Positions 22,013 through 31,819 of a stretch of 64,000 bases of DNA are shown one piece after another; position 1 is the first letter of the stretch, and each line of letters opens with the position of its first letter. This DNA comes from Pythium myriotylum (Eukaryota; Oomycota; Peronosporomycetes; Pythiales; Pythiaceae). The stretch is from contig JALJCQ010000018.1 in assembly GCA_023091665.1 (NCBI GenBank), forward strand, positions 1 through 64,000. The letters run 5' to 3'. The notes beneath the pieces are model-generated. The model made no database searches. It was not told the origin of the DNA and saw only the letters and a list, made by a program, of their open reading frames with translations. Both the position numbers and the translations under genes were made by a program.

Positions 22013-22037
22013 AGACGCTGCCATCATGGCAGCGTCT
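22013..22037. repeat. Perfect 12-1-12 palindrome
   Basis: AGACGCTGCCAT and its exact reverse complement flank a single central base. It is the first hairpin of a doublet with 22055-22131. Confidence 0.9.
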
Positions 22038-22054
22038 ACAAAAAGCACGTCTAC

Positions 22055-22131
22055 AGAAAAGCAAGACGACGAGCAAGAAGACGGCGATGGCACTGCCATC
22101 GCCGTCTTCTTGCTCGTCGTCTTGCTTTTCT
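22055..22131. repeat. Perfect 38-1-38 palindrome
   Basis: The arms at 22055-22092 and 22094-22131 are exact reverse complements around a central C at 22093. A transcript would form a perfect 38-bp hairpin. It lies about 850 bases upstream of the broken protease gene at 22974. Confidence 0.95.
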
Positions 22132-22911
22132 CCTGCTTCTTTGGCGCCATCTGGAAAGATGATGAATGATTGAGAAAGGGAAATGAGAAAGGAAAGCAAC
22201 AGCAATTGAGTTGAATACACATGTTTAAACGAGAGGTTGGGGAGGGGGCTGGCAGTGTCAATTGTGTTCGGTTGTAGACCAAAAGTATGGTACCAGCGAC
22301 GTGAGTATTACCGTTTAATAGACGTGAAGGCTTGTGACTGATGTCCCACATTAGTCGCCGAGCCACCGCCACCACATCAACAGTCGACTTCCACAACAGT
22401 ATGAACCATGCTGCATTGTTTTTAACACACATCTATCACTATCCGCTGTCATTCATTAAGTGGCTCGTTTCCCTTCGCGTTCCTACCCCCAAGCTAGGAC
22501 CAAGTCGATCTCATTCGCCTTCTTTCGTCATTACATTCATTCTAGGTGCAGGTGCAAAGAGTGCAGAGAGGGTAACGATGAGGAGATGGTCTGATTTGTC
22601 GTGATTCGTCAGGAGCGCTTGCTCCCATTTTGGCATTGGCCTGACAGATTCAGACAGGCTCCAGGAACCCGTAGGCTATCCATTTGAAAACTTCAGTAGG
22701 CAAGTGTGATTCGTCACCACCGCACCTGGAATAAAGATTAGAGCTGCAGTTCGACCACTTGGGAGTGCTTGTTCGCGCAGCCGATCTGAACCTGAAAGGT
22801 CGACACCCTTTCGATCCTCGTTGCGCCGTCTCCTTCACGAGACTGCCAGCCCGCTTTTGGGAGAACTAGGCAAGCCGTCTGAGCTGTATCGAGCGACCGA
22901 GTGACCCAGGT

Positions 22912-22946
22912 CTGCTCATTCTTTAATTCTGCTCATTCTTCAATTC
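22912..22946 (+). promoter_or_regulatory. Tandem duplicated initiator elements
   Basis: Two initiator-like copies lie head to tail, CTGCTCATTCTTTAATTC at 22912-22929 and GCTCATTCTTCAATTC at 22931-22946. The paralogue at 18777 has one. The second stands at the usual distance from the ATG. Confidence 0.7.
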
Positions 22947-22973
22947 GCCCACAAGCAACCAAGTCAAGCCATC

Positions 22974-23402
22974 ATGAAGACCGTCGCTGCGCTCCTCCTC
23001 GCCACCGCCACCGCCACCGCCACTGTCGCCACCACCCAGGTCGATATCAACCCGCTCATCCTTGGTGGCACGATCGTCCCGGCCGGCACCAAGACCTTCC
23101 AGACCGGAAGCCGTTCGACCCTTACAGGTCGTACAGAATGCGGCGGGTCTCTGATCTCGCCCACGCACGTGCTCACGGCCGCTCACTGCGGTAACATGAA
23201 CTTCGTTTCGGTTGGCTCGCATTTCGCTAGCGGCAGCGTTGATGGCAAGAAGACGACCATTTACCCGAACTACAGGTCCTCGACCCTGACCTACGACTAT
23301 GCCATATTAGAACTTGAGCAGCCGTCGACGATCAAACCCATCAAGCTGCTGAGCGCAAACTCGGAGACCTTTGGAGGTCAGCGCAGAGATGGCACTCAGT
23401 AA
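22974..23402 (+). pseudogene. Truncated trypsin-like gene
   Basis: The 142-residue frame keeps the signal peptide, ILGG and the His of LTAAHC and the Asp of YDYAILEL, but ends shortly after ANSETFGG. The Ser-containing half is replaced by LINE debris. Bases 22932-23221 are identical to 18735-19024, after which it diverges abruptly and lacks five codons (GERIA) after SVDG. This suggests a recent gene conversion or partial duplication joined to an older copy. A secreted N-terminal fragment could be made, but it cannot be a protease. Confidence 0.88.
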
Positions 23403-23805
23403 AATATCCAGTCGCGGCAGCGGTGGTTGCGGTGCTGGCTGCGACGCCAGCTTTCCCAGCGTCATCCCGTGAAGCCTCTATTGTGTGGAGTGCGTCGGTC
23501 AGCTTCAACTCCTCCGACATGACTACTTATCAGCACAGCGGCCTCAATGCTGCGCACAAGCTACGCATCCCAACAGTCGAATCATTGGGGCTAAAACGCA
23601 ATGATCCTCCGGCAACTGTGTGGGCATCACCCTACTCAAAACCCTGGTCTGTGTTGCCTCGTCCAGCAGGCACGCCGGCTGGCGGATCTCCTCAACGTCA
23701 ACCGGTGGATGCACCACCCTCCAGCCACCAACAGAAAGACGAACGGGCTCTGAACTCGCGCATCAGTACAAACGCCTCGCACCCCACCACTCTCTTGGCC
23801 ATTCT
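23403..23805 (+). repeat. LINE RNase H and 3' region debris
   Basis: The translation contains IVWSASVSFNSSDMTTYQ, resembling the RNase H region of the LINEs here, with frameshifts. Nothing intact remains. Confidence 0.5.
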
Positions 23806-24826
23806 GGCCTACCTGAGCTGCCTCGCCCACGACCTGCGGCCGTGGTAGTAGGTCCATGCAGCCCCACTGCGTTGAGAACGAACAGGACTCGTCAGGCACA
23901 CCCCAGAGCTATTGGTATTTGGACCCATTCAGTCAGTTGAACTCAATAGACTTGATTGCACCATCCCCATCCAGTTTTCCTACAGTAGCAGCAATGACTC
24001 CTATTGCCCCAGGCAGACGAGCCCCATGCTATATACTAGCGACCCACCATCGTTCGTTTGCTCGTGAACTGATCCCGATCTTGTTGCCGAGGTGGAGACC
24101 GAGGGATACGAACTCGATCCGAGGGCCGATCAGAACCCAGCCCACAGAGAGGGTTGACCCACCGCCGACTCTAGATCGATACTCTTTCCAAGAAGGAGAG
24201 GCGACGTACGCTACCATCAAGTGGTAGGAACCGAACCGAAGGTGCTGCTGCTTGTTAGGAACTGCCTTTTGACCCAGGTTCCTATCACTGCACCGTTTCC
24301 CCTTGGTTGAAGCAAGCCCCTTGTCATCTTCACCTCGCCCCAGATGCTCGCCGACCGCGCGCTTCCCGCCGCGCGCGCGCCTCCGCGAGCGCCTTCTGCG
24401 CCGCGACAACGCGCTCCGTCGCTTCCGCTGGCTCCGCTCTCCACGCGCGTGCGACTCGCGGCTCCAGAAGCGTCCTGGAGCCGTCGGCAGACGCGGCGAG
24501 CGACGTCGCTCGACAACGGCAACATGGCCTTCGGCTCGAAAGAACACGACAAGAGGAAGCGCGTTGGCGGCCACGACCTGGTCCACAACGAAAGCGACGT
24601 ATCCGGCTGTGGTAACGAGCCGCCAGCTGCCAAGCAGCTGCGCGTGGAGCTCGAGAGAGCTTGGTCCGCGGAAACCTTCGAGCCCGTTTCGGACTCGACG
24701 GCCGCTGTGTCTGTCCAGGGACGAGCGGCGCAAGAGCGCCAGCGGTTCATGCTGACGACGCTACTCAGTAGCGACTCAGTAGCGACGAGAAGACCGAGGA
24801 TGAAGTGGAGGCCAAAGAAGATAGCG
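23806..24826 (+). repeat. 1.02-kb inverted repeat, left arm
   Basis: This segment is the reverse complement of 31517-32537 in exact register (paired coordinates sum to 56343). The only differences noticed are a few bases in the innermost 40. It covers a LINE 3' tail and the 5' part of the Myb/SANT-like gene. Beyond 23806 the two sides continue with weaker, indel-bearing similarity for about 60 bases. Confidence 0.92.
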
Positions 24827-26373
24827 ACGAAGAATTTGTAGCGGAGTCGGGCGATTTTCATCTGTCTCAGCTCCCACTCGCCACACCACGTGCAAATGAT
24901 CGACGTGACGACCACCAGTTGATGGCGCTGGTACTGGAGAGTATTTCACAGCTCTCGAACGGCCCCAGGAAGCAGGCGCAATGGAGCAAGATTGCGAAAC
25001 AGTCGGGGTTCGGCAGCTCCCAGTCGGCGAAAAATCGCGTGGCGCGTCTTCTCTTAGTCGAGAATAATCCGTTCCACCTCCGTCACGGAAAACTGTCTCC
25101 ATCGCTGAGGGAAATGATTCGTCAATATCACACACTAAAAGGCCCGCCTCCAACGAAAAGAAAGGTGAACTTCCGCGAAGACGAGGCGATGAAGGCTCTT
25201 CAATCCGACTCAGATGACATTGCCGTTCGCCGAAAGAGTGGGCGCGGTGCGACGATCAAAACTGCGAGTGATGAAATGCTAGTCCGCTTAGTATTTTTGC
25301 ATCGAGAGAGGCTGAACGATACACTCACCGCGATGGATACTTGGCAAGAAGTCGCTGATGCCATGGTCGCCAAATATTTCAAATACTAAAGTGGAGAAGT
25401 GGCCAAAGCGCGGTTTGACAAACTCTTGGAGCTGCACGAAGACTTGATTGAAGCGAATGCACCAAACGATTTGGTGCATGGAAAGGTGAAAGAGATCCTC
25501 GAGTCAGCTCGACGAGCTCGAGAGCAAACGCTGAAAGTCATCATCGATGACGACGATGGCGCTTTGTGCCCTGAAAATACTGCTGATGATCTGCTGCTGA
25601 GTGAGGTGCTTCGTTGCTTACCTTTCGACCAGAAAGGTAACAAAGCTGCCTGGGATACCGTGGCAACTGGGCTAAATTCTGAGCGGTACCCAAGCGGATC
25701 TAACTGCAAACAGCGCGTGAATGTGCTTCTCCGCCTGCTTGAAAGTGTGCATCCGTCGAAGACTCCTCACAAGACTTTGACTTTCAAGTTGCGTGCTCGC
25801 CTGCGCGTAGTTCACTATGCTATGACATGGTGCTTGAGCACTAAGCAGCTTGACCGTGACTCTCGGCAACTATTGGAGATCACCGATAATGCCATCGAAG
25901 ATAAATTCGGCGGCCAGTCGGGGGAGGAACCGCATCTTGTCAGTGACGGAGTGAGACGTCCTCTTTTCGTTGCACCTGCCGTGGAACTCGAACAAATCAG
26001 CCCACTTGACCAAACTTTCGAAGACAGTCCCTCCGATCCACTCGATAAACAGCCACCCCCAATTATCGCGTTGCCCCCTTCCCATGAAAGAGAGGGAGAC
26101 GAAACGACTGCCCCTCTGGCGAGCATCACAATTCGTCCGAACCGTTCCCAACAGGAAGCTTGTACGACCACGAGCTATTATCACCACTCGGAGTTCATTA
26201 CGATGATCAATATGCTCAACGCTGATCGTGACCTCCGACATCGTGAAATGGTCTCAATTTTTTCGCTAATCCAAGAGGAGCGGGCGAGCCGTCGGCAAGA
26301 ATTTGTGGCGATGATGAACTTGCTGACTCAGGCGCTTTCGAGAGCTCCAGTTCCAACCCGCCCAACCGAGTAG
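24524..26373 (+). pseudogene. Transposon-type protein with Myb/SANT-like repeats, two lesions
   Basis: The likely start is the ATG at 24524 (MAFGSKEHDKRKR). The frame is lost at an 11-bp tandem duplication (24764-24785), resumes with an acidic stretch (KTEDEVEAKEDSDEEF), and is open from about 24772 to a TAA at 25387-25389. It continues in the same frame to 26373. Three related segments of about 50 residues look like SANT/Myb domains: QAQWSKIAKQSGF (about 24970), TWQEVADAMVAKYF (about 25340) and AAWDTVATGLNSERYPSGS (about 25650). The C-terminus is probably helical (MVSIFSLIQEERASRRQEFV). Such proteins occur in oomycete DNA transposons; no matching transposase was found nearby. Confidence 0.6.
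24764..24785 (+). repeat. 11-bp tandem duplication causing a frameshift
   Basis: CTCAGTAGCGA occurs twice in a row. With one copy the frame starting at 24524 would run straight into the acidic segment. The mirror arm carries the same duplication, so it predates the inverted duplication. Confidence 0.85.
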
Positions 26374-28922
26374 TCGCTATCGTAGATTTTGTATGACATC
26401 CTCATCTTCGCAATCCAAGAGGCCGAAGCGGTCAAATACTTTTGCAAAGATGGAGCGGATCTACTTCAGCCAGAGGAAGCCATAATCAAATCGTCAATGA
26501 GCAATGAAAGAGTACGTAGCATCCCGCAGTGCACTTGAAGTCATACATCACGTTTAATCTCGCAATTATTGCAAGTTGACAACCAACATCACACTCAAAG
26601 GCGTTATCACTCGACAGCACTGCCAATCAGAGCCAACAATCATCGGCAAGCTTGGGATAATCAACTCCAACAACTGCACCGCGGAGCCGTCGAAGAGCTC
26701 AGCTATTGGCATAAATTTGTCGCGCTTCTAGCCAAATGCAGCGAAGACGGGATTGTTGGCGATTTCGGCTTGCTCGATGATTGTCACAAGCGATTTTGTC
26801 TCGGTTGCGCCATGCTCCTACTGGAAAGACTTGTAGTCCTTGACCGAAGTAGCGTAGAAAACCCACGTTCTCCGAAGTCAGGCCTCGGTTGGGACCGGTT
26901 GCTGTATCGTATGCACGGCAGTGAATCTGGCAGCCAGGTTCGGGGCTGGGATGAGACAAGTTCGTCGACTCTGGGCTTGACGTAGATCTGCGGGCAACGG
27001 CAGCAGTGAGCATCGCGATGCCGTCCGAGTGGTTGACGATGGCCAGTCGTTGAGAACGTGATCTGAAAAAAAAAAAAGAGACTGAGTTGCGCCATGGGAT
27101 GTGCATCAGTCGAAGCGTGTGGGTCTGTTCAGTCAAATGACGCCGTTCTCTTGTCGCAGACGATGCGTTGGCTGCAAATATCCACCCATGAAGACGTCAT
27201 CTCTTGCCGCCTTGTGTCCTTCGACTCGAGGAGGTGTCTGGAAAGTTAGGAACCGCTGGAAAGCGGATGATATGAACACATGACATTCTGAGACGTGTGA
27301 GCATATCTATGTGACGTGTGAGCGGTCGCTCACAAGTCGCAGAAATATCGGTGAACACTGAAATCACTCAGCCATCAATCACGACGCGGGCGACTCGTGC
27401 CAACTTTCCTGGACTCAAGAAGGGTCGCTTACCTCCCAGAAGTGGACATGGACTACCGCAAACGCAGCACGACACGCCTTTGGCACTTATTTGAGCTGCT
27501 GACGAATTGGGATATCACTGGACACTCAAGAAATCAGGTCGAGCAGCGCGACGTTCGCACGACGTCTATGAACGAACCTTCGTCTGCTGTGGGTATCGCA
27601 TCGTGTTCCCACTCCAAAGGCCACTCTGCTGCAAGGATACGACGCGTACAGTTGGTCAGCGCCAACGTGTCCAGCTGCGCCGAACCCATGGATGCAGCCC
27701 GATGATGCCGTCAACTAATGGATCCATCTCCCGGATCACAAAGCCTCGACGAGAGACAGTGGGACGCCGCAAACCTCGTCACGGTCGTCTCTCCATTCGC
27801 TTTTGGGCACAGACCCAACTGTTAAAAATAGTACGGTACTGATAAAGAATCGACATATTCGTCAACACAGACTCTTTCCACTGGAAAGCTGGAAATTCCA
27901 GCCCTCGCGTCCGTCGTGGCATTCGGAGTGGAGCAGCAGACTGACCACTGGACCGAGTGCGAGAGGATCTGGGAGACTAGATCGCCGGAGACGTTCAGTG
28001 CCGTCATGCGTTCGGTCGCGTCGTGGTGACGTCGCCTCGCCAAACGATCCAGAGAGAGACCGTCTCGCCATCGGCAATCCCAAGGGTCCATGAGCCCACG
28101 AGGGCGAGTGCACGATCAGAATAGAGGATCTGGTTTTTGCCCACTCTTCCAAAATTCGAACCTTGACTGATGTGTCGCCAGGGATTAAAAGATACAATCT
28201 CAGTATGTTACCCACTTTTGAAGCCCCATGTACTGATTCAACAGCCACGTCACGTGGCAGAATGGAAAAATCCGAAGTGTGTGAAGGCCTGGCCGACGGC
28301 ACAAGAGAACGGATCTTGAACGTGGGAGCCGCCCACTTCACATCTGAGTCGGAGCAGCCTCCACCCGCCTCACCTCCCCATTTCGTCTCTGCGAGGATTC
28401 TCTCAAACGATTCGACTCACGAGAAAAAAAGACCTCGAAATCCCGCGAGCAGCCGACCGTCTCCTCGCAGAAGGCCGATCTCTCCCAAGGTGATGACCAG
28501 GCGGATGGATCAGCGCCAACGCTGGTTCTGTACCGTACGGAAGCCGTCTCGGCTCACTGAGCCCGACGCCAACGTTGGCTCCCCGTCCCATCCCACGCTC
28601 TTCCTCGCGCAGGTTCAACATCGCTTTCTCTTCCAGCTGGCCAACCACTCATCTACAACACGCGCCATCACCTAACGCGCAATATCGAATATCAGTACAC
28701 ACCACGAATGCCTCTCACCGCCTCGTGGTCGCCACCGATTAATCGTCTACTGAGAGAATGCCGCTCTTATCTGCGCCAACACGCGGTTTTTGACCGCTGC
28801 CCCATCTCCTCGACGCCTGCCCATCCCGTCTTAAGTCGGCTCCGGCTCTCTTGACCTCGGTTCCCTCCCTCTCCACGCCCAACGCACCAGCAGCCCTCCT
28901 CAGCAGCTCCACCAGCCTTCGT
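26374..28922. other. Long stretch without a recognisable gene
   Basis: About 2.5 kb between the SANT-like gene and the transporter shows only short frames without motifs on either strand. The frames at 27397-27842 have no recognisable domain. The last 250 bases are the transporter's upstream region and are pyrimidine-rich. Confidence 0.45.
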
Positions 28923-28940
28923 GTCAGTCTCCAACTCGCC
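28923..28940 (+). promoter_or_regulatory. Initiator-like element of the transporter gene
   Basis: GTCAGTCTCCAACTCGCC lies about 35 bases before the ATG at 28965. A similar TCATTCTCCAACTCGCC occurs at the same spacing before 47385. Confidence 0.45.
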
Positions 28941-28964
28941 GGCTCCCTCGCAAGCGCCTGACCC

Positions 28965-30422
28965 ATGGCCAACTCCAAGCTCTTCACGCTCGAAGACGCC
29001 AAGGCGGCCTTCAACCTCTTCTGCTGCGTCTATGGCATCGGCACGCTCGGCATGCCCGCCAACTTCTCGCGAGCGGGCCCCGGCATCGCTGTGGTCGCGC
29101 TGCTCTTCATGGCCTTTGCCAACGTCTACGCCTCGGTCGTCTGCTCCAAGGTCATGCTCGTGGCGCCCAAGTCGGTGCGCACGTTCGGCGATCTCGGCGA
29201 GTGGTGCATGGGCAAGACCGGCCGCTGGTTGGTCGTCATCTCGCAGATGGGCGTCTGTCTGCTCGTGCCCTGCGCCTTCCTCGTGCTCGGCGGCATCTTG
29301 CTGGGCAACCTCTTCCCCGGCGCGTTCCAGGACAAGACGTGGATCATCCTCATGGCTATCAGCTTGCTGCCCGTGTGTCTGATCCCGACGCTCAAGGAAG
29401 GAGCTGGCGCTGCATTCGCTGGCTGCCTCGGCACGATCATCGCTGATGTCATTGGCGTCGCAGTGCTTATGCACGGCATGCGCGGCCACCCGTCTGTGCC
29501 GACGCCCGACATTTCCTTCAAGCAGGTCGCCACGACCTTCGGCAACTTGTCGCTCGCCTACGGTGCTGGCATCGTCATCCCGGCCCTTCAGCGCCAGCAC
29601 ACGCAGCCTGAGCGCATGCCGCGCGTGATCGGCGTTACGCTCACGTTCATCTCGTGCCTCTTCATCACGCTCGCGAGCACGGGCTACTCCGCCGTCGGCT
29701 GCCAGATCTCGGGCAACCTGCTCTTCACCATTTACCCGAACGCCTCCACAGGCCTCACCAAGCTCGGCTTTGCGCCCGACAAGGGCATGGTCGTGCTCGC
29801 CTACCTCTTCATGCAGCTTCACATCACAATTGCCTTCTCCGTCATCCTTCACCCGGCCCTCTACATCTCGGAGCGACTGGTTCTCGGTATGCACCAGAAG
29901 AAGAGCGACGACATCGAGGCGCTCAACTACGAGGCCATCGACACGCCTGCCGGCGACGACAAGATCCGCAACTCGAAGAACTCGGTCGTCTCCATGGCCG
30001 ACCTCGAGCACGAGAAGAGCGAGGACGAGGAGACCGCCGAGTACAAGGGATGGGAGCACAAGTACATCCCGCTTCGCATCGCCATCGTCGCGCTGCTCAC
30101 GCTCGTCTCGGTGCTGCTCAAGGACCACTTCCTCGACCTGCAGGACTTCGTTGGCGCCTCGGCCATCACGGTCAGCTGCATTATCCTCCCGATCGTCTTC
30201 TACTTCAAGAAGCTCTGGTCGCAGATCCCCATCTACGAGAAGGCCGCCGGCATCCTCGTCGTGCTTTTCTGCCTCGTCATTGGGTCCTACGTCACCTACA
30301 ACACGGGCAAGCAGCTCTTCAACCCGGACCCGACTGACCCGAACGCCGCCCCGTTCCCGTTCTGCCACCCCAAGGACGAGCGCGTCGTCTACTACAACTA
30401 CACGCTCGTCCACAGCGGTTAA
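28965..30422 (+). CDS. Amino acid/auxin permease (AAAP) family transporter
   Basis: This 485-residue intronless membrane protein opens MANSKLFTLEDAKAAFNL. It has the typical first helix with GIGTLGMPANFSRAGP (residues about 24-39) of AAAP proton-coupled amino acid transporters. About 11 hydrophobic segments can be seen (for example near 12-34, 40-60, 87-112, 120-138, 280-302, 368-388, 395-415 and 430-450). A long acidic hydrophilic loop follows residue 305 (KKSDDIEALNYEA to DEETAEYKG). The expected role is amino acid uptake across the plasma or an organelle membrane; the substrate is unknown. High GC at third positions and clean frame indicate a functional gene. It lies between 1.02-kb inverted repeats, and its stop is only about 8 bases from a repeated leader sequence. 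Confidence 0.93.
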   Translation: MANSKLFTLEDAKAAFNLFCCVYGIGTLGMPANFSRAGPGIAVVALLFMAFANVYASVVCSKVMLVAPKSVRTFGDLGEWCMGKTGRWLVVISQMGVCLLVPCAFLVLGGILLGNLFPGAFQDKTWIILMAISLLPVCLIPTLKEGAGAAFAGCLGTIIADVIGVAVLMHGMRGHPSVPTPDISFKQVATTFGNLSLAYGAGIVIPALQRQHTQPERMPRVIGVTLTFISCLFITLASTGYSAVGCQISGNLLFTIYPNASTGLTKLGFAPDKGMVVLAYLFMQLHITIAFSVILHPALYISERLVLGMHQKKSDDIEALNYEAIDTPAGDDKIRNSKNSVVSMADLEHEKSEDEETAEYKGWEHKYIPLRIAIVALLTLVSVLLKDHFLDLQDFVGASAITVSCIILPIVFYFKKLWSQIPIYEKAAGILVVLFCLVIGSYVTYNTGKQLFNPDPTDPNAAPFPFCHPKDERVVYYNYTLVHSG

Positions 30423-30430
30423 AGTCTTCT

Positions 30431-30497
30431 CATCTTGAGCAATTGTATTCTTGAGTGACTCTTCATTGGTGTGTATCTTCAATACAATGTCAGTAGA
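30431..30497 (+). repeat. Conserved leader repeat, copy 2
   Basis: This matches the minus strand of 16107-16172 closely and ends at the start codon of the following ORF. It begins about eight bases after the transporter stop codon, so the transporter's 3' UTR is probably replaced by it. Confidence 0.75.
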
Positions 30498-31374
30498 TGA
30501 AGATGTTCTCCTGCTTCCGTTAGTGATGGGAATGGATTCGCACGATGTTCTCCCGGGAAAGGGACCTAGGGCGTGTCCATCAGTTCATATGCACAAAATG
30601 GACGTCGTACCAGTTGAGGACGAGCTGATGGTCGAGATCGATGTGATGGTGTACCTTACTCCTCCAGCAGAGACGGATGGGGAGGAAGTGGATCCTCTGG
30701 CGGCTTTGGAGGAGTTCGAGCGCGAGGAAAATGAGCGGCTGGCGATGCGTCGCCACGATGTGAACGTTCTAGAAGTCAGTGAGGGAAATGTTGAGGATGT
30801 GAGCATGGGAGACGGCGCCGGCATTCGCAGTGAAGATGACCTGCCCGAAGACCAATCTTGTCAGCATGCTGAGCGCGAAATGGAAGACTTAGTTGGAGGC
30901 GTCGACGAACTCAGTATGGATGTCTCGCTTCTGGAAGACGGAGATAGTTTGTCATACGGAAGTGAAGACGTATTCAGCGAGTTGACGGAAGACATGGAAT
31001 CCGCCGATACAGACTCCACATCTGCGTATCAATCAAGTGATAGCGATCCCAGTAGCGACGAGGTAGAGTTTCTGTGGTCTGGCATCGTGCCGTGGGCAGA
31101 AGACGAGCACGCTAGTGCGTTGAACGCTTTGCTCGTCCACGCCTGCAACTGCGAGGCAACCCAACGGTGCCGCGACGTTCGTCATCGTGAGCTCTGTCTC
31201 CCAATGAAGCGTCTTCTGCGGAGCGCGTGCTGGGCGTCGCACAATGACCGGTGGCTTCGTAGTCGCGTCGCCATACTCGTCGCCAGTCTCTTGGGCTACC
31301 ATTCGTTGCACTGCGAGGCTCAAGGTGAGTCGTGCACAGTGCCGCTCTGCGATTTTCTCCGCAGACTGCGGTAA
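30487..31374 (+). CDS. Acidic protein of unknown function
   Basis: The frame begins at an ATG within a repeated leader (MSVDEDVLLLPLV) and encodes 295 residues. The middle is very acidic and Ser-rich (LEEFEREENERLAMRR, ESADTDSTSAYQSSDSDPSS). The last 90 residues are Cys- and Arg-rich, with CNCEATQRCRDVRHRELC, and might bind metal. No family is recognised. The shared leader and position suggest a transposon accessory or the N-terminal part of a transposase gene. Its 3' part overlaps, on the other strand, the inverted copy of the SANT-like gene. Confidence 0.5.
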   Translation: MSVDEDVLLLPLVMGMDSHDVLPGKGPRACPSVHMHKMDVVPVEDELMVEIDVMVYLTPPAETDGEEVDPLAALEEFEREENERLAMRRHDVNVLEVSEGNVEDVSMGDGAGIRSEDDLPEDQSCQHAEREMEDLVGGVDELSMDVSLLEDGDSLSYGSEDVFSELTEDMESADTDSTSAYQSSDSDPSSDEVEFLWSGIVPWAEDEHASALNALLVHACNCEATQRCRDVRHRELCLPMKRLLRSACWASHNDRWLRSRVAILVASLLGYHSLHCEAQGESCTVPLCDFLRRLR

Positions 31375-31819
31375 AGTCTTGACCTATGAAGGTTGTGCTC
31401 TGAACGTTTTTGTTCATTTTGCCAACGAAGTGGCTGGTCAGTTCGATCCTCAAAGGCCCCGAGATAGTCAACATTGAATAATTTACCGGAACCAAACCTG
31501 CGTCGCTGTCGCTCAACTCGGTCTTCTTTAGCCTCCACTTCATCCTCAGTCTCCTCGTCGCTACTGAGTCGCTACTGAGTAGCGTCGTCAGCATGAACCG
31601 CTGGCGCTCTTGCGCCGCTCGTCCCTGGACAGACACAGCGGCCGTCGAGTCCGAAACGGGCTCGAAGGTTTCCGCGGACCAAGCTCTCTCGAGCTCCACG
31701 CGCAGCTGCTTGGCAGCTGGCGGCTCGTTACCACAGCCGGATACGTCGCTTTCGTTGTGGACCAGGTCGTGGCCGCCAACGCGCTTCCTCTTGTCGTGTT
31801 CTTTCGAGCCGAAGGCCAT
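31112..31819 (-). pseudogene. Inverted truncated copy of the SANT-like gene
   Basis: The frame from the ATG at 31819 reads MAFGSKEHDKRKR as at 24524 and includes the 11-bp duplication. Beyond the arm end at 31517 it continues in unrelated sequence to 31112. The SANT-like domains are missing. Confidence 0.75.

Larger units (their letters stand above)
21561..22574. other. Insertion splitting the upstream region of the 22974 copy
   Basis: This roughly 1-kb stretch has no counterpart in the upstream flank of 18777-19586. It holds two adjacent palindromes (22013-22037 and 22055-22131) and no recognisable gene. It may be a non-autonomous element, but matching terminal repeats were not found. Confidence 0.45.

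Noticed and set aside
24344..24841. GC-rich overlapping frames in the 1.02-kb arm upstream of 24524
   Set aside because: The Arg/Ala/Pro-rich N-terminal parts are low-complexity. Only the part from MAFGSKEH fits the SANT-like gene.
27397..27842. Possible gene upstream of the transporter
   Set aside because: Two overlapping short frames have no recognisable domain, no initiator and no paralogue in the window.
28767..30482. A 571-codon minus-strand frame across the transporter
   Set aside because: It is the antisense shadow of a GC-rich gene with strong third-position bias; the composition is Glu/Arg/Asp-rich without any domain.
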